NCBI GenBank assembly: GCA_964475955.1
Contig: CAYYZY010000013.1
Location: 1-64,000 of the forward strand
Direction: 5' to 3'
Length of the DNA: 64,000 nt
From: DATKZH01 sp964475955
Lineage (GTDB): Bacteria; Planctomycetota; Planctomycetia; Pirellulales; Thermoguttaceae
Position 1 is the first letter of the stretch. The number at the start of each line of letters is the position of its first letter. Position numbers and translations under genes: made by a program. Under the pieces are notes generated by a model, which was not told where the DNA came from, searched no databases, and saw nothing but the letters and a program-made list of their open reading frames with translations. Shown here one piece after another: positions 55,670 to 64,000 of the stretch.

Positions 55670-57805
55670 ATGGCTCTCCAGTGGTACTACAAGGTGTTGG
55701 GCCAAGAGACGGGGCCCGTGTCGTCCTCGGAACTGAAGGAGCTCGCCGAGTCGGGGTTCCTCACGCCCGACGTCGAGGTCCGCAAGGGTGCCGCCGGCGA
55801 TTGGGTCGCGGCCGGCCAGGTCCGCGGGCTGTTCGACGGGTCGCTTCGCGCGTTGCTGGCCCAGGAGTCGGACACGCCGCCCGAGCCCGCCGCCGCCGCG
55901 GAGGCGCCGGTTGCCGCCCCGGAGGACCCGATCGCTCCCCCCGAAGGGCCGGTCGAGGCCGACGGTCGTGCCGCGTTGCGCGCCGGCCCTGAGCCCCAGG
56001 CACCACTCCCGGAGCCCGAGCCGGCCGACGTCGATTGGTACTGCCAGGCGATGGGCCGGGAAATCGGGCCGCTCTCCCGATCGGCGCTGGAGGCGCTGGC
56101 CGAAACGGGGTTCCTCACGCGCGAGGCCCTGGTCCGTTGCGGCCCCGAGGGCGACTGGGTCCCGGGGAGCGAAGTGCCCGACCTGTTCGGCGACGAGCCC
56201 CTGCAGCCGGCCGCGCAAGTCGAGCCGGCTCCGCCCCCGCCCCCGGCCGAGCCGGCGCTGCCCGTGGCCAAGCCCCTCGATCCCGTCGAGCCGGCGACGC
56301 CGAAGAAGCCTGCGGCGCAGGTGCCCGGCGCGGCACCGCCCACGCGCGAGGCCGCCTGGTACTATCAGGCGATGGGCGAGGAGGTCGGTCCGCTTTCTGC
56401 CGCCGATCTGAAGGAGCTGGCCGCCACGGGGTTCGTCACCGAGGACGTGCTCGTGCGCAGGGGCAAAGACGGCCGCTGGGTCCCCGCCAACCAGATCAAA
56501 GGACTGTTCGGCGCCTCCGGCCCGACAGTCCCTCCGCAGCCGAAGCAGGAGCCGCAACCCAAGCCGAAACCGAAACCCAGGCAGGAGCCCGAGGAACTCG
56601 GATTGGCCCCGCTGCCCGAATCGGAGTTGCCCCGGTCGGCCGCGAGGCGGGCCCCCACCCCCCAGCCGAGCCGTCCCCCTGGCGAAACCCGCTGGTACTA
56701 CGAGGTCGAAGGCCGGGCGCAGGGGCCGCTATCGGACGCGGAACTGAAGGAGCGCGCCGCCTCGGGCAAGCTCGCCCCCGGCCACTTGGTGCGCAAAGGG
56801 CGGAACGGCAACTGGGTGCCCGCGCAGCAAGTGCGCGGCCTGTTCCCCAAGGGGGCGGCTCCGTCGAAACGCGCCCGCCCCCCGGCCGGTCGCGGCGAGC
56901 CCCCCGGCAAGAGCGACGCCGTGCGATCGCTCCGGTGCCCCGACTGCGGCCGGCAGTTCCAGGTCTGGGGCGACATGGCCAACAAGCCCATGAAATGCCC
57001 CTGCGGGCGCGTGCTTCAGGCCGGCGCACAGGGGGCCGCGCCGGCGCCTTCCGCCCCGGCGTCGGGCGGCCTGCTCGACAGTGCGTTCGATGAGATGCAG
57101 TCGGGCGGCGCGGCCGGCGCCCCCTCAGTGGGGGCGATGGGGAGCTTCCTCGACGAAGCGCTCGACGACACCATCCCCCTCGCCGAAGACTCCCCCAATC
57201 CCTTCCAGTCGCCCGGCACCACGCTCCCGCCCGCCCCCCGCGCGTCGTCCTACGCGACCAGCTCGACCTACGCCGAAGACACCTACCGCCCTCGCCGCGG
57301 CTCCCCGGGCATGACCAGCCGCGTCATCGTGGGCGGGTTCATGACGTTCATCGGCGGACTCGGCGTGGTGGCGTTCTTAGCCCTGCTCGTGCTGATCGGT
57401 GTGGGCCTCGTGATGGGCGGGTCGCAAATCACGACGATCTTCACGGGGATGTCGAGGGAAATGGGGCCGATCGTCTGGTTCGGGCTGCTGGTGCGGCTCG
57501 GGGTGCTGATCGTGGCCGCGTTCTCGTGTTTCCTGTACCTGTCGGGCGGCATCGGCATCCTGCGAGGGGAGTCGGCAGGCGCGGAAAAGGGGGCCACGGC
57601 GAGCGGCATGTCGCTCGGCATCGTCGGGGTCGGATTCCTCTACTCCATCATCGTCGTCCTGATCGCCGCGCACCGAGGCGGCGCGCCCGCGCCGGCCGTG
57701 ATCGGGGCCCTCATCGGCGTGAGCTTCGTCTCCGTGCTCCAGTGCATCATGCCCGCCGCCCTCCTCTTCTGGTGCAACAAGTACGGGCCGCGATTGCCGA
57801 GATAG
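55670..57805 (+). CDS. Membrane protein with four GYF-type repeats and a zinc ribbon
   Basis: A 711-residue protein. The ATG at 55670 starts exactly at the first repeat. Four GYF_2-like domains of about 52 residues lie at about 4-58, 122-175, 229-282 and 343-395, each starting W-Y-Y or W-Y-C with G-P-[LV]-S and ending W-V-x-x-x-x-[VI]-x-x-L-F. Pro/Ala/Glu-rich linkers separate them. A Cys4 zinc ribbon follows (RCPDCGRQF ... MKCPCG, about 422-446). The C-terminal 180 residues hold four membrane helices. GYF folds bind Pro-rich peptides, so the protein may be a membrane scaffold. Partners unknown. Confidence 0.85.
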   Translation: MALQWYYKVLGQETGPVSSSELKELAESGFLTPDVEVRKGAAGDWVAAGQVRGLFDGSLRALLAQESDTPPEPAAAAEAPVAAPEDPIAPPEGPVEADGRAALRAGPEPQAPLPEPEPADVDWYCQAMGREIGPLSRSALEALAETGFLTREALVRCGPEGDWVPGSEVPDLFGDEPLQPAAQVEPAPPPPPAEPALPVAKPLDPVEPATPKKPAAQVPGAAPPTREAAWYYQAMGEEVGPLSAADLKELAATGFVTEDVLVRRGKDGRWVPANQIKGLFGASGPTVPPQPKQEPQPKPKPKPRQEPEELGLAPLPESELPRSAARRAPTPQPSRPPGETRWYYEVEGRAQGPLSDAELKERAASGKLAPGHLVRKGRNGNWVPAQQVRGLFPKGAAPSKRARPPAGRGEPPGKSDAVRSLRCPDCGRQFQVWGDMANKPMKCPCGRVLQAGAQGAAPAPSAPASGGLLDSAFDEMQSGGAAGAPSVGAMGSFLDEALDDTIPLAEDSPNPFQSPGTTLPPAPRASSYATSSTYAEDTYRPRRGSPGMTSRVIVGGFMTFIGGLGVVAFLALLVLIGVGLVMGGSQITTIFTGMSREMGPIVWFGLLVRLGVLIVAAFSCFLYLSGGIGILRGESAGAEKGATASGMSLGIVGVGFLYSIIVVLIAAHRGGAPAPAVIGALIGVSFVSVLQCIMPAALLFWCNKYGPRLPR

Positions 57806-57897
57806 GGTTGAGGGCTGAGGGCTGAGGGTTGAGGCGTGAGGCTTTAATGATTAGGGGCGCACGGGTTCCTGCGTGCGAGCACGCGCGGCTGGCCATC

Positions 57898-58128
57898 TCA
57901 CCGAGACACGATGCGGATTCCGTCGCGGTTATCGAGGACCGCGAAGACCCCGGTGAGCCAGGCCGGGTTGCCGGCCTCGGGGGGGAGGCGGCGGAGCGTG
58001 AGACGGCGGTCGGCCAGCAAGGCCGCCCACTGGAGCACATCGCCGTGCTCAAGCACGCACGAGACCAGCGGCAGGTTCCGCTTCTCGAAGCAGGCGCCGG
58101 CCAGGTCGACGTCGACCGACGCGTCCAT
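57898..58128 (-). pseudogene. Possible protein remnant, unknown
   Basis: A 76-residue frame with protein-like composition (NLPLVSCVLEHGDVLQWAAL, AGNPAWLTGVFAVLDNRDG) in an otherwise empty region between two plus-strand genes. It could be the C-terminal end of a lost gene. There is no good ribosome site or clear family. The remaining parts of 57806-58361 hold simple gttgaggg repeats and a palindrome only. Confidence 0.3.
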
Positions 58129-58226
58129 TTGACACGGCGATCCCCTCGCTCAACAATGGCCGGCGCAACGTGCGCAGGGCGAGCCCTCGCGTGCGATTGT
58201 GACGGCTCCGCGGGCGCGAAGTGAAG

Positions 58227-58300
58227 GTAGCAGGCACACTCCGTGTGCCGTCCGCATGCGTGGTGAAAGTGGCAGACGGCACCCGGTGTGTGCCTGCTAC
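58227..58300. repeat. gtagcaggcac palindrome, copy 2
   Basis: gtagcaggcacactccgtgt opens and ggtgtgtgcctgctac closes the element, with an inner pair tgccgtccgc/gcagacggca. It is related to 48965-49022. It lies about 60 bp upstream of the URO-D-like gene. Confidence 0.65.
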
Positions 58301-58361
58301 GGAGGCCGTGGCGTGAGCCTCCCGCCTCGGGCCAGTCGATGCACGCCGGGAGAGGGGATTG

Positions 58362-59450
58362 ATGGAAACGCTCGCCTACAAGCCGGGGCTGGACGACGTC
58401 GTGGCGCGGCTCCGGTTGCTCCACGAGCGGCGGGCCGGGGATCGCGTGTTGGCCGAGATGGAGGTCCCGTGCGCGGCCCTGGCGCAGTTTCGCCGGGAGT
58501 ACGCCGAAGGCTACTGCGCGTATCCCGAGCCGGAGGCGCGCGTCGAGTTCTGGGACCGGCTGCTGGCCGAGCGCGCGGCCGTGGAGGACGACTCGGTCCC
58601 CCTGGCCTACCTGAGCGAGATGGACCAGGGCTTGTACGGCGGGCTGCTCGGCGGGAACGTCCAGTTCATGGCCCACCCGGAAAACGGATGGATCTCCTCG
58701 ATGGTGGCGCCGCTTCTGGACGACTGGTCGGAGTTCGACCGTCTCGCGTTCGACCGGTCGCACCCGTGGTTCGCACGCTACCTGCGCCAGCTCGACGCGT
58801 TCGTGGCCGGCGCGGCAGGCAAGTTCGCCGTCAGCCACTTCATCCTGATCGACGGCTTGAACTTCGTGTTCGAACTGGTCGGGGCGACTGAAACGTACTT
58901 GAGCCTCGACGAGCGCCCCGAGCTGGTCCGCCGCGCGATCGACTTCGCCTACGAGCTGAACGCGGCCGTCCAGGAGACGTTCTTCGAGCGCGTGCCTTTG
59001 CTCGCAGGGGGTACGGCCAGCAACATGGTCGAGTGGGTGCCGGGGCGGGTCGTGTCGGAAAGCGTCGACCCGTTCCACATGACCAGCGTCGACTACTTCG
59101 AACGGTGGGGGCGCGAGCCCGTCGAGCGGATCCTGGCCCGCTTCGACGGCGGCGTGCTCCACGTTCACGGCAACGGGCGGCACCTGCTCGAGGCCGTCTC
59201 CACGATCCGGGGGCTCAAGGCGATGCTGCTCGGCGACGACCGGGGCTTCCCCGCGGCCTTCGACGTCCTCGGCGAGCTTCAGGCCCGAACGGGCGACCTG
59301 CCGCTGGTCGTTCAGGTCGACTTCCCGGCGTTCGAGCAGGCGCTCAGCGAGCACCGCCTGTGCGGCGGCGTGCTCTACAAGGTATCCGGCGTGCCCGACG
59401 CCGACACGGCCAACCGCTGCATGGAGCGGGTCCGTGCCTACCGGGCGTGA
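58362..59450 (+). CDS. Uroporphyrinogen decarboxylase-superfamily protein
   Basis: A 362-residue protein; ATG 58362 is preceded by GAGAGGGG. It has the length and barrel pattern of the URO-D/MtaA-CmuA superfamily (FAVSHFILIDGLNFVFELVG, PERPELVRRAIDFA-like helix, HVHGNGRHLLEAVSTIRGLK, and a late LPLVVQVDFPAFEQ strand). Planctomycetes carry many such paralogues of unknown role, some next to sugar or methyl-transfer genes. The usual heme-synthesis signature is not evident, so it is unlikely to be HemE. Function remains open. The next gene starts in the repeat/gap region 20 bp downstream. Confidence 0.6.
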   Translation: METLAYKPGLDDVVARLRLLHERRAGDRVLAEMEVPCAALAQFRREYAEGYCAYPEPEARVEFWDRLLAERAAVEDDSVPLAYLSEMDQGLYGGLLGGNVQFMAHPENGWISSMVAPLLDDWSEFDRLAFDRSHPWFARYLRQLDAFVAGAAGKFAVSHFILIDGLNFVFELVGATETYLSLDERPELVRRAIDFAYELNAAVQETFFERVPLLAGGTASNMVEWVPGRVVSESVDPFHMTSVDYFERWGREPVERILARFDGGVLHVHGNGRHLLEAVSTIRGLKAMLLGDDRGFPAAFDVLGELQARTGDLPLVVQVDFPAFEQALSEHRLCGGVLYKVSGVPDADTANRCMERVRAYRA

Positions 59451-59522
59451 AAAGAACGGGAGGTAACCTGATGACAAGACTCCAGCTTGGGACCAGGAAC
59501 CGGGCGCGTGTCGCGACCCCCT

Positions 59523-59637
59523 CGTGGGGCACGTCGTCGTGGGGCACGCTGTCGTGGGGCACGCTGTCGTGGGGCACGCTGGCGTGGGGCACGTTTCCAA
59601 CGTGCCCGGCACGATGGAATCGTGCCCCACGGGCCGG
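59523..59637. repeat. 15-bp tandem array plus GTGGGGCACG palindrome
   Basis: cgtggggcacg units begin at 59523, 59538, 59553, 59568 and 59583, a 15-base period. The last runs into the full palindrome gtggggcacgtttccaacgt...gccccacgggccgg. This looks like left-arm units of the palindrome multiplied in tandem. The array ends at the assembly gap. Confidence 0.8.
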
Positions 59638-59737
59638 NNNNNNNNNNNNNNNNNNNNNNNNNNNNNNNNNNNNNNNNNNNNNNNNNNNNNNNNNNNNNNN
59701 NNNNNNNNNNNNNNNNNNNNNNNNNNNNNNNNNNNNN
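59638..59737. other. Assembly gap (100 N)
   Basis: One hundred N bases, the conventional length for an unknown gap. The same ~55-bp palindrome flanks both sides, so the gap probably hides more repeat copies and its real size is unknown. Confidence 0.97.
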
Positions 59738-59792
59738 CGTGGGGCACGTTTCCAACGTGCCCGGCACGATGGAATCGTGCCCCACGGGCCGG
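59738..59792. repeat. GTGGGGCACG palindrome after the gap
   Basis: Identical to the palindrome at 59583-59637, ending cacgggccgg. It runs directly into the start of the next coding region. Confidence 0.8.
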
Positions 59793-59796
59793 TCTC

Positions 59797-60498
59797 GTGA
59801 TCGTTACCCTGCTGTTGGCGGTCGCGACGGCCGCCCCGGCGGAGACCGTGTTGGTCGAAGAGGGCCGGCCGCGGTGCTCCGTGGTGACGCCCGACGAGAC
59901 GAGCGACACCGTGCGCCGCGCGGCCGAAGAGCTCGTCGCCTACGTGGAGCGGATCTCCGGGGCGAAGCTGCCGATGGTGCGCGAGGCCGAGTTCGACGCC
60001 GACGCGTTCGATTCCGCGCTCGAGCACGCGCGCAAGGCGCTCGGCTACTGCAAGGTGCCCAAGGCGGCCGAGTACGTCGAGTCGTGGCAGACGGCCGGGC
60101 GGCTTCTGCGCGAGATGGGCGTGCCGGCTATGGGCTTCGGCGACCCGGAGACCAAGGGCGGCCGCACCTGCTGGAATTCCGACGAGACGGGCCCCGGCGA
60201 CAACGCCAACGGCTGGGCCACGTTCGTCATCCGCACGCCCGACCCGACGCGCCCGGTCGTCGTGGAGATCGACGCCTGGGGCACGTCGGCCCTCCGCTCG
60301 ATCGTCGTCAACACGGGGCCCGGCGCGTGGACGCCCGTCCGGCCCCAGTCGCGTCTGTCGGGCAAGGAGCAGTGGGGGACGCTTGTCTACCGCATCCCCC
60401 CCTCGGCCATGGACCCGGAGCGCAAGTCGCAGAAGATCGGCTTCGGCGGCGCCGACAGCCAGGTGTGGATCGCCGAAATCCGGGTGCGCGAGCCGTAA
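59797..60498 (+). CDS. Shortened exported protein with alpha-glucuronidase-like N-terminus
   Basis: A 233-residue reading frame from a GTG: a hydrophobic segment VIVTLLLAVATAAPAETV without the usual basic start, then RRAAEELVAYVERISGAKLP, which resembles the N-terminal domain of DUF4838/alpha-glucuronidase-like proteins. The rest is a beta-rich C-terminal part (WATFVIRTPDPTRPVVVEI, KIGFGGADSQVWIAEIRV). The large catalytic middle of such proteins is absent. A better start (GGGAGG then ATG at 59471, MTRLQLG) lies left of the repeat array, so the palindromes may have entered the 5' end. Whether a functional protein is made is doubtful. Confidence 0.5.
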   Translation: MIVTLLLAVATAAPAETVLVEEGRPRCSVVTPDETSDTVRRAAEELVAYVERISGAKLPMVREAEFDADAFDSALEHARKALGYCKVPKAAEYVESWQTAGRLLREMGVPAMGFGDPETKGGRTCWNSDETGPGDNANGWATFVIRTPDPTRPVVVEIDAWGTSALRSIVVNTGPGAWTPVRPQSRLSGKEQWGTLVYRIPPSAMDPERKSQKIGFGGADSQVWIAEIRVREP

Positions 60499-60526
60499 TT
60501 TGGCGGCGACGAGTCGACGCAAAAAG

Positions 60527-63500
60527 TCAGAACTTGATGATCCCGGCGCGGCGCAACTGGAGGGCCAGCGTGATCATCTCGATCATCTCGGGCGTGTAGC
60601 GGCAGCCGACGTCGCCGCCGTCGGACGCCCGGCCGATGCACGGGCTGGCGGGCAGCAGGCGGTAGTCGGCCGCCTTGCGGTTGACGAACATCGGGTCGGC
60701 ACTGAAGTAGCCCTCGGAGGGCCGGTGCGAGCCGGCGAGCTCGAGGACGTCGCAGTTCTTAATCCGGCTTGCGGCGGATCGGAGCGTGAGGGTCTTCACG
60801 ATCGAGTCGAAGAGGGAGCTGGAGGTATTTTCCACGCGAAGGTCGCCCCAAACCACGCTGCGGCGGAGCACGCCGCCGTCGAACTCGCCGACGTTGCCGC
60901 TGACCACGCTGTTCTCGAGAACGCATCCCGGCATGCCGTTCACGTGGTCCCACGTCCTGCAAAACCAGAAGCTGTCGCGGATCGTCGCACTGGTCAGCCA
61001 CCCCTGGCCGATGATTACCGACCCGCGGATTTCGACCGACTTGGCGCCGCGTTCCACCAGGATCCCTTCCATCGACGTGCCGCGTGCCTGGGAGGCCACC
61101 ACGTTGCGCAGCTCGACGCCCGCGCGGTCGTTCACGTGCACGATCTGCGGCCCCGTCCCCTGGTTCGTGTGAAGCAGCAGAAAGCGCTGGAGGCGCACGT
61201 TCGGGGCCGCGACCTGCACCAGGTCGCACGGCTTGGTCGGCAGCCCCTCCGACGTGACCACGGGCCAGGCCTTGGGCACGCCGCGTATCGTCGTCCCGGG
61301 TTTGTCGACCACGAGGCTCTCGTGGTACGGCCCGTTGTCCGCGACTTCGATCAGGCTGTTCGGCGGCGCGGCGTCGATCGCCCCCTGGATGCTCGTGAAG
61401 TCGCCCTGGCCGTCGAGCCGGACCGAAAGCCGCACGCCCAGGTCGGCCACCGCGGCCTCCATTTCCGCCACGGAGGGCTCGCGGTCGGCGTCGGTCGCCA
61501 CGCACGTGGCCCGATAGTCGGCGCGCAGTTTCTCCACGACCGGCTTCAACTCGAAGAGCTGCTCGTCGGCGAAAAGCCTCGCCGCCTGCGCGTACAGCTT
61601 CTCTGCTTCCTGTTCCGGAATCCCCGTGCCGATCGCCGTGCGCGCGGCCTCCACCGCGGAGCTGTGGGAGGCGAACCAGGGCGTGTCGGCGTACTTCGTC
61701 TCCAGGTCGGCCAGCGCCGCCTCGGCCTCGTCGAACTTCTTCTGTTCGATGAGCTGCTCAACGTGGGCCAATGCCGACGAAGCGAGCGGCCCCAGGTAGG
61801 GCTCGATCTGTGCGCCCAGTTCGTCGGCCCGGGTGAACATCGTCGCGGCATAAGCGGCGTCGCCGTAAACGAGCGCCAGCAGCCCGGCGGCGACGCAATC
61901 GTCGGCGTTCGGCTCGTCGCCGACCAGTTCCACCAGTCTCCGCACCGACTGGGGCCCGACGTCGGCCCAGGCGAGCGTTTCCCGCTTCCCGGTGATCAAC
62001 TCGGCCGTGATGGCCTCGTCGTCGGCCTCGACGATCTTGCCGTTGGCCCCGCGAATCCTCAGGTCGCTCTTCTCCAGCGGCGGGTCGGCCCCGTTGATCG
62101 CGTCGATGATCCGTGCCTTCACGGCCGCCAGCTTCGCGACCTCGTCGCGCCGGCGATCCAGCCGGGCGGCCAGGTCCTCTTCCTCGAACCGGAGTTCCTC
62201 CAACAACCCCAGCGCCCGGCAAAAGCGGACGTCCGCAATCAACGCTTCCGCCGGCTCAATTGCCGCGGCGTACCGGGCCTCGGCGGCTTGGCCTCCGTTC
62301 TCGTGCGAGCAAGGCTCCGTTGGGCCCCGATCATCCGCCGGCGGCTCGGCGGGCGGCTTCGCAGATTCGGCCGCGGACGGTTCAGTCATCGCGTCCTCGC
62401 TAGGTGAGTCCGCCGCCGCGACCTCGCTGGGCTCGGGTTGCTGCGTGTCCGCCGGCTCTTTCCAAACCGGCGCGATGCGCGTGGTTTCCCCGGCGCGGAG
62501 CGTGAACCGCCGCTCGAACGGCGCGATGCCGCGCCGCGCGATCCACAGCTTGTGGGTGCCCGGCCGCAGGGGGACGCGGAGCCGATCGGGATGGTCACCG
62601 TCGACCAGTTCGGAGACTTCGTGCGCCCGCCCGTCGATTTCCAGCACCGCGTCGTCGCGCTGGGACGCCGGCCAGCGGAGGATCAGGCACGCGTCGTCCC
62701 GGCGCGAGGCCAGCTCGGCCCGGGGTGCCGCGTCCGCCGACTCCCTCGCCGCCGGGTCGGCCGGGCCGCGCGCCCGCGGCCCGCCGCCGTCGTGGAGAGC
62801 CACGGCGAGGATCGCGGCCGCCCCGAGCACCAGGGCCGCAATGCCGCCGCCGACGCCCAGCAGGAGGCGCCGCCTGCCGGGGCGCCGCATCGGCGAGCTC
62901 GGCTCGGGCGCGACGACCCCGGTCTCCTGGCCCGGCCGATGCGCGATCGTCTCTTCGGCGATGGGCGGGGCCTTGGCCACGGCGGCCGCGCGGCCCGGCG
63001 AAAGCGCGGCCAAAAACGCGTCCAACTGGCTGTCGTCGGCCGATCGAGCCGGCCCTGCGACGGGCGGCGCGGGCGGCTGCGAAGGGGAGTGCGAAAGGGG
63101 GCGCCCGCCGGCCAGGCACGCCTCGAGGTCGGCGGTCAGCTCGGTCATCGACGGGTAGCGGTCGTGGGGCCTCTTTGCCACCATCCGGCGGAACACGGCG
63201 TCGACTTCGGGCGGGACCTCGGGCCGGGCGTCGCAGAGCGAGGGGATCGGGGCCTCGCGATGGGCCAGAAGCACCTGCATCAGCGTCTCGCCCGCGTACG
63301 GCGGATCGCCCGTTAGGAGCCGATAGAGCGTACAGCCCAGCGCGTAGACGTCGGCCCGGTGATCGGCCGCGCGGGTGTCTTCGGCCTGTTCGGGAGCCAT
63401 GTAGTCGCAGGTCCCCATCACCTGGCCGGTCTCGGTGAGGCGTTCCGAATTGGGCGCGTCCCCCGCTTTTCCCAGCGTTTGGATGCGCGCCAGGCCCATG

Positions 63501-64000
63501 TCGAGGATCTTGACGGTACCCCGATCGTCGAACAGGAGGTTGCCCGGCTTCACGTCGCGATGGACCACGCCTTCCCCGTGCGCGTACTCCAGTCCGCGCG
63601 CGGCCTGGACGACGTAGCCGACGGCCCGCTCCACCGAGAGAGGCCCCTCCTCGGCCACGATCCGCGCCAGGTCGCGGCCTTCGACGTATTCCATCACCAG
63701 GTAGTGAAGGCCCTCGTGTTCGCCCGCGTCGAAGGCGGTGACGATGTGCGGGTGCGCAAGCCTGGCCGCCGTCTGCACCTCGCGATAGAAGCGCCGCACG
63801 GCCTCGGGCGACCGGATCGCCGCCGCCGACAGGAGCTTCACGGCGACGATGCGGTTCATCCACCGGTGCCGGGCCTTGAACACCTGGCCCATGCCGCCGG
63901 CGCCGATCCGATCGAGCACCACGTAGTCGCCGAGCACCAGCCCCTTGGTCTTGCCCTGGTAGATCGTGGTCGCCTGGTACTTGGTCAGCTTGCCCGCGCG
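60527..64000 (-). CDS. Ser/Thr protein kinase with C-terminal beta-helix (5' end outside window)
   Basis: More than 1150 residues; the frame stays open to the window edge with KLTKYQATTIYQGKTKGLVL before the catalytic domain, so the N-terminus lies beyond 64000. Kinase motifs: LDRIGAGGMGQVFKA (P-loop), VAVKLL, VVHRDVKPGNLLF (catalytic loop), KILDMGLAR (DMG for DFG), and MAPEQ. A membrane helix follows (LLLGVGGGIAALVLGAAAILAVAL), then a PEGA-like region, an alpha-helical Glu/Ala-rich part, and a right-handed beta-helix with GDFTSIQGAIDAAPPNSLIEV. Planctomycetes have many such kinases. It may sense an extracytoplasmic ligand and phosphorylate FHA partners; one FHA regulator is at 46750. Confidence 0.9.
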   Translation of the reverse strand, partial: RAGKLTKYQATTIYQGKTKGLVLGDYVVLDRIGAGGMGQVFKARHRWMNRIVAVKLLSAAAIRSPEAVRRFYREVQTAARLAHPHIVTAFDAGEHEGLHYLVMEYVEGRDLARIVAEEGPLSVERAVGYVVQAARGLEYAHGEGVVHRDVKPGNLLFDDRGTVKILDMGLARIQTLGKAGDAPNSERLTETGQVMGTCDYMAPEQAEDTRAADHRADVYALGCTLYRLLTGDPPYAGETLMQVLLAHREAPIPSLCDARPEVPPEVDAVFRRMVAKRPHDRYPSMTELTADLEACLAGGRPLSHSPSQPPAPPVAGPARSADDSQLDAFLAALSPGRAAAVAKAPPIAEETIAHRPGQETGVVAPEPSSPMRRPGRRRLLLGVGGGIAALVLGAAAILAVALHDGGGPRARGPADPAARESADAAPRAELASRRDDACLILRWPASQRDDAVLEIDGRAHEVSELVDGDHPDRLRVPLRPGTHKLWIARRGIAPFERRFTLRAGETTRIAPVWKEPADTQQPEPSEVAAADSPSEDAMTEPSAAESAKPPAEPPADDRGPTEPCSHENGGQAAEARYAAAIEPAEALIADVRFCRALGLLEELRFEEEDLAARLDRRRDEVAKLAAVKARIIDAINGADPPLEKSDLRIRGANGKIVEADDEAITAELITGKRETLAWADVGPQSVRRLVELVGDEPNADDCVAAGLLALVYGDAAYAATMFTRADELGAQIEPYLGPLASSALAHVEQLIEQKKFDEAEAALADLETKYADTPWFASHSSAVEAARTAIGTGIPEQEAEKLYAQAARLFADEQLFELKPVVEKLRADYRATCVATDADREPSVAEMEAAVADLGVRLSVRLDGQGDFTSIQGAIDAAPPNSLIEVADNGPYHESLVVDKPGTTIRGVPKAWPVVTSEGLPTKPCDLVQVAAPNVRLQRFLLLHTNQGTGPQIVHVNDRAGVELRNVVASQARGTSMEGILVERGAKSVEIRGSVIIGQGWLTSATIRDSFWFCRTWDHVNGMPGCVLENSVVSGNVGEFDGGVLRRSVVWGDLRVENTSSSLFDSIVKTLTLRSAASRIKNCDVLELAGSHRPSEGYFSADPMFVNRKAADYRLLPASPCIGRASDGGDVGCRYTPEMIEMITLALQLRRAGIIKF

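Noticed and set aside
59523..59637. Tandem cgtggggcacg units, considered as a CRISPR array
   Set aside because: Units are adjacent without spacers and match the arm of the local palindrome.

Overview
The window is high-GC bacterial DNA that looks like a member of the Planctomycetota, probably of the Pirellulales type. Support comes from several secreted sulfatases, Tat-exported Gfo/Idh/MocA proteins, a Cys-rich secreted protein, an OprO/OprP-like porin, GYF-repeat and PQQ-propeller proteins, a Ser/Thr kinase with a DMG loop, and a TPR protein carrying two RNA polymerase alpha C-terminal domains. Short intergenic palindromes are scattered throughout. The assignment rests on protein families recognised by eye; no search was run.

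Layout. 1-9 kb: one copy of a ~440-bp dispersed repeat, a small membrane protein, an M23 peptidase with PKD domains, an MFS transporter, a CocE-type hydrolase, then a porin and a Cys-rich secreted protein on the minus strand. 9-18 kb: two sulfatases flanking a decayed hybrid histidine kinase, a Gfo/Idh/MocA oxidoreductase, and a frameshifted glycosidase-like gene. 18-23.4 kb (minus): a four-gene cluster with a WXG100-sized protein, a coiled-coil protein, a second small W-x-D protein and a 1315-aa FtsK/SpoIIIE (EssC-like) ATPase, resembling a minimal type VII-like secretion locus. 23.9-33.2 kb: secreted beta-helix, SGNH and methyltransferase-PQQ proteins, and a 3'-truncated GH109-like gene. 33.5-38.5 kb: an RND efflux adaptor and pump.

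38.5-42.7 kb is a mosaic: the second copy of the dispersed repeat, then the two ends of an MmeI-like restriction-modification gene with its middle replaced by a lower-GC OLD-family ATPase/TOPRIM nuclease gene. 42.7-49 kb holds speA translationally coupled to the TPR/alpha-CTD gene, tRNA-Thr(CGT), and an FHA-GAF-sigma54 activator. 49-64 kb contains a glycosidase-like protein, a third sulfatase, a membrane-fused spermidine synthase homologue, a CBM9/DOMON-like protein, a four-GYF membrane protein, a URO-D-like protein, a 100-N assembly gap inside a palindrome array, a shortened secreted protein, and a Ser/Thr kinase that runs off the right edge.

Functionally, most genes fit exported polysaccharide degradation (sulfatases, beta-helix and glycosidase-like proteins, porin). 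The two regions most worth attention are the type VII-like cluster and the OLD gene set inside a broken MmeI-like gene. Several genes are in visible decay (kinase remnant, frameshifted glycosidase, truncated GH109, split MmeI), so this is an actively reshaped part of the genome.
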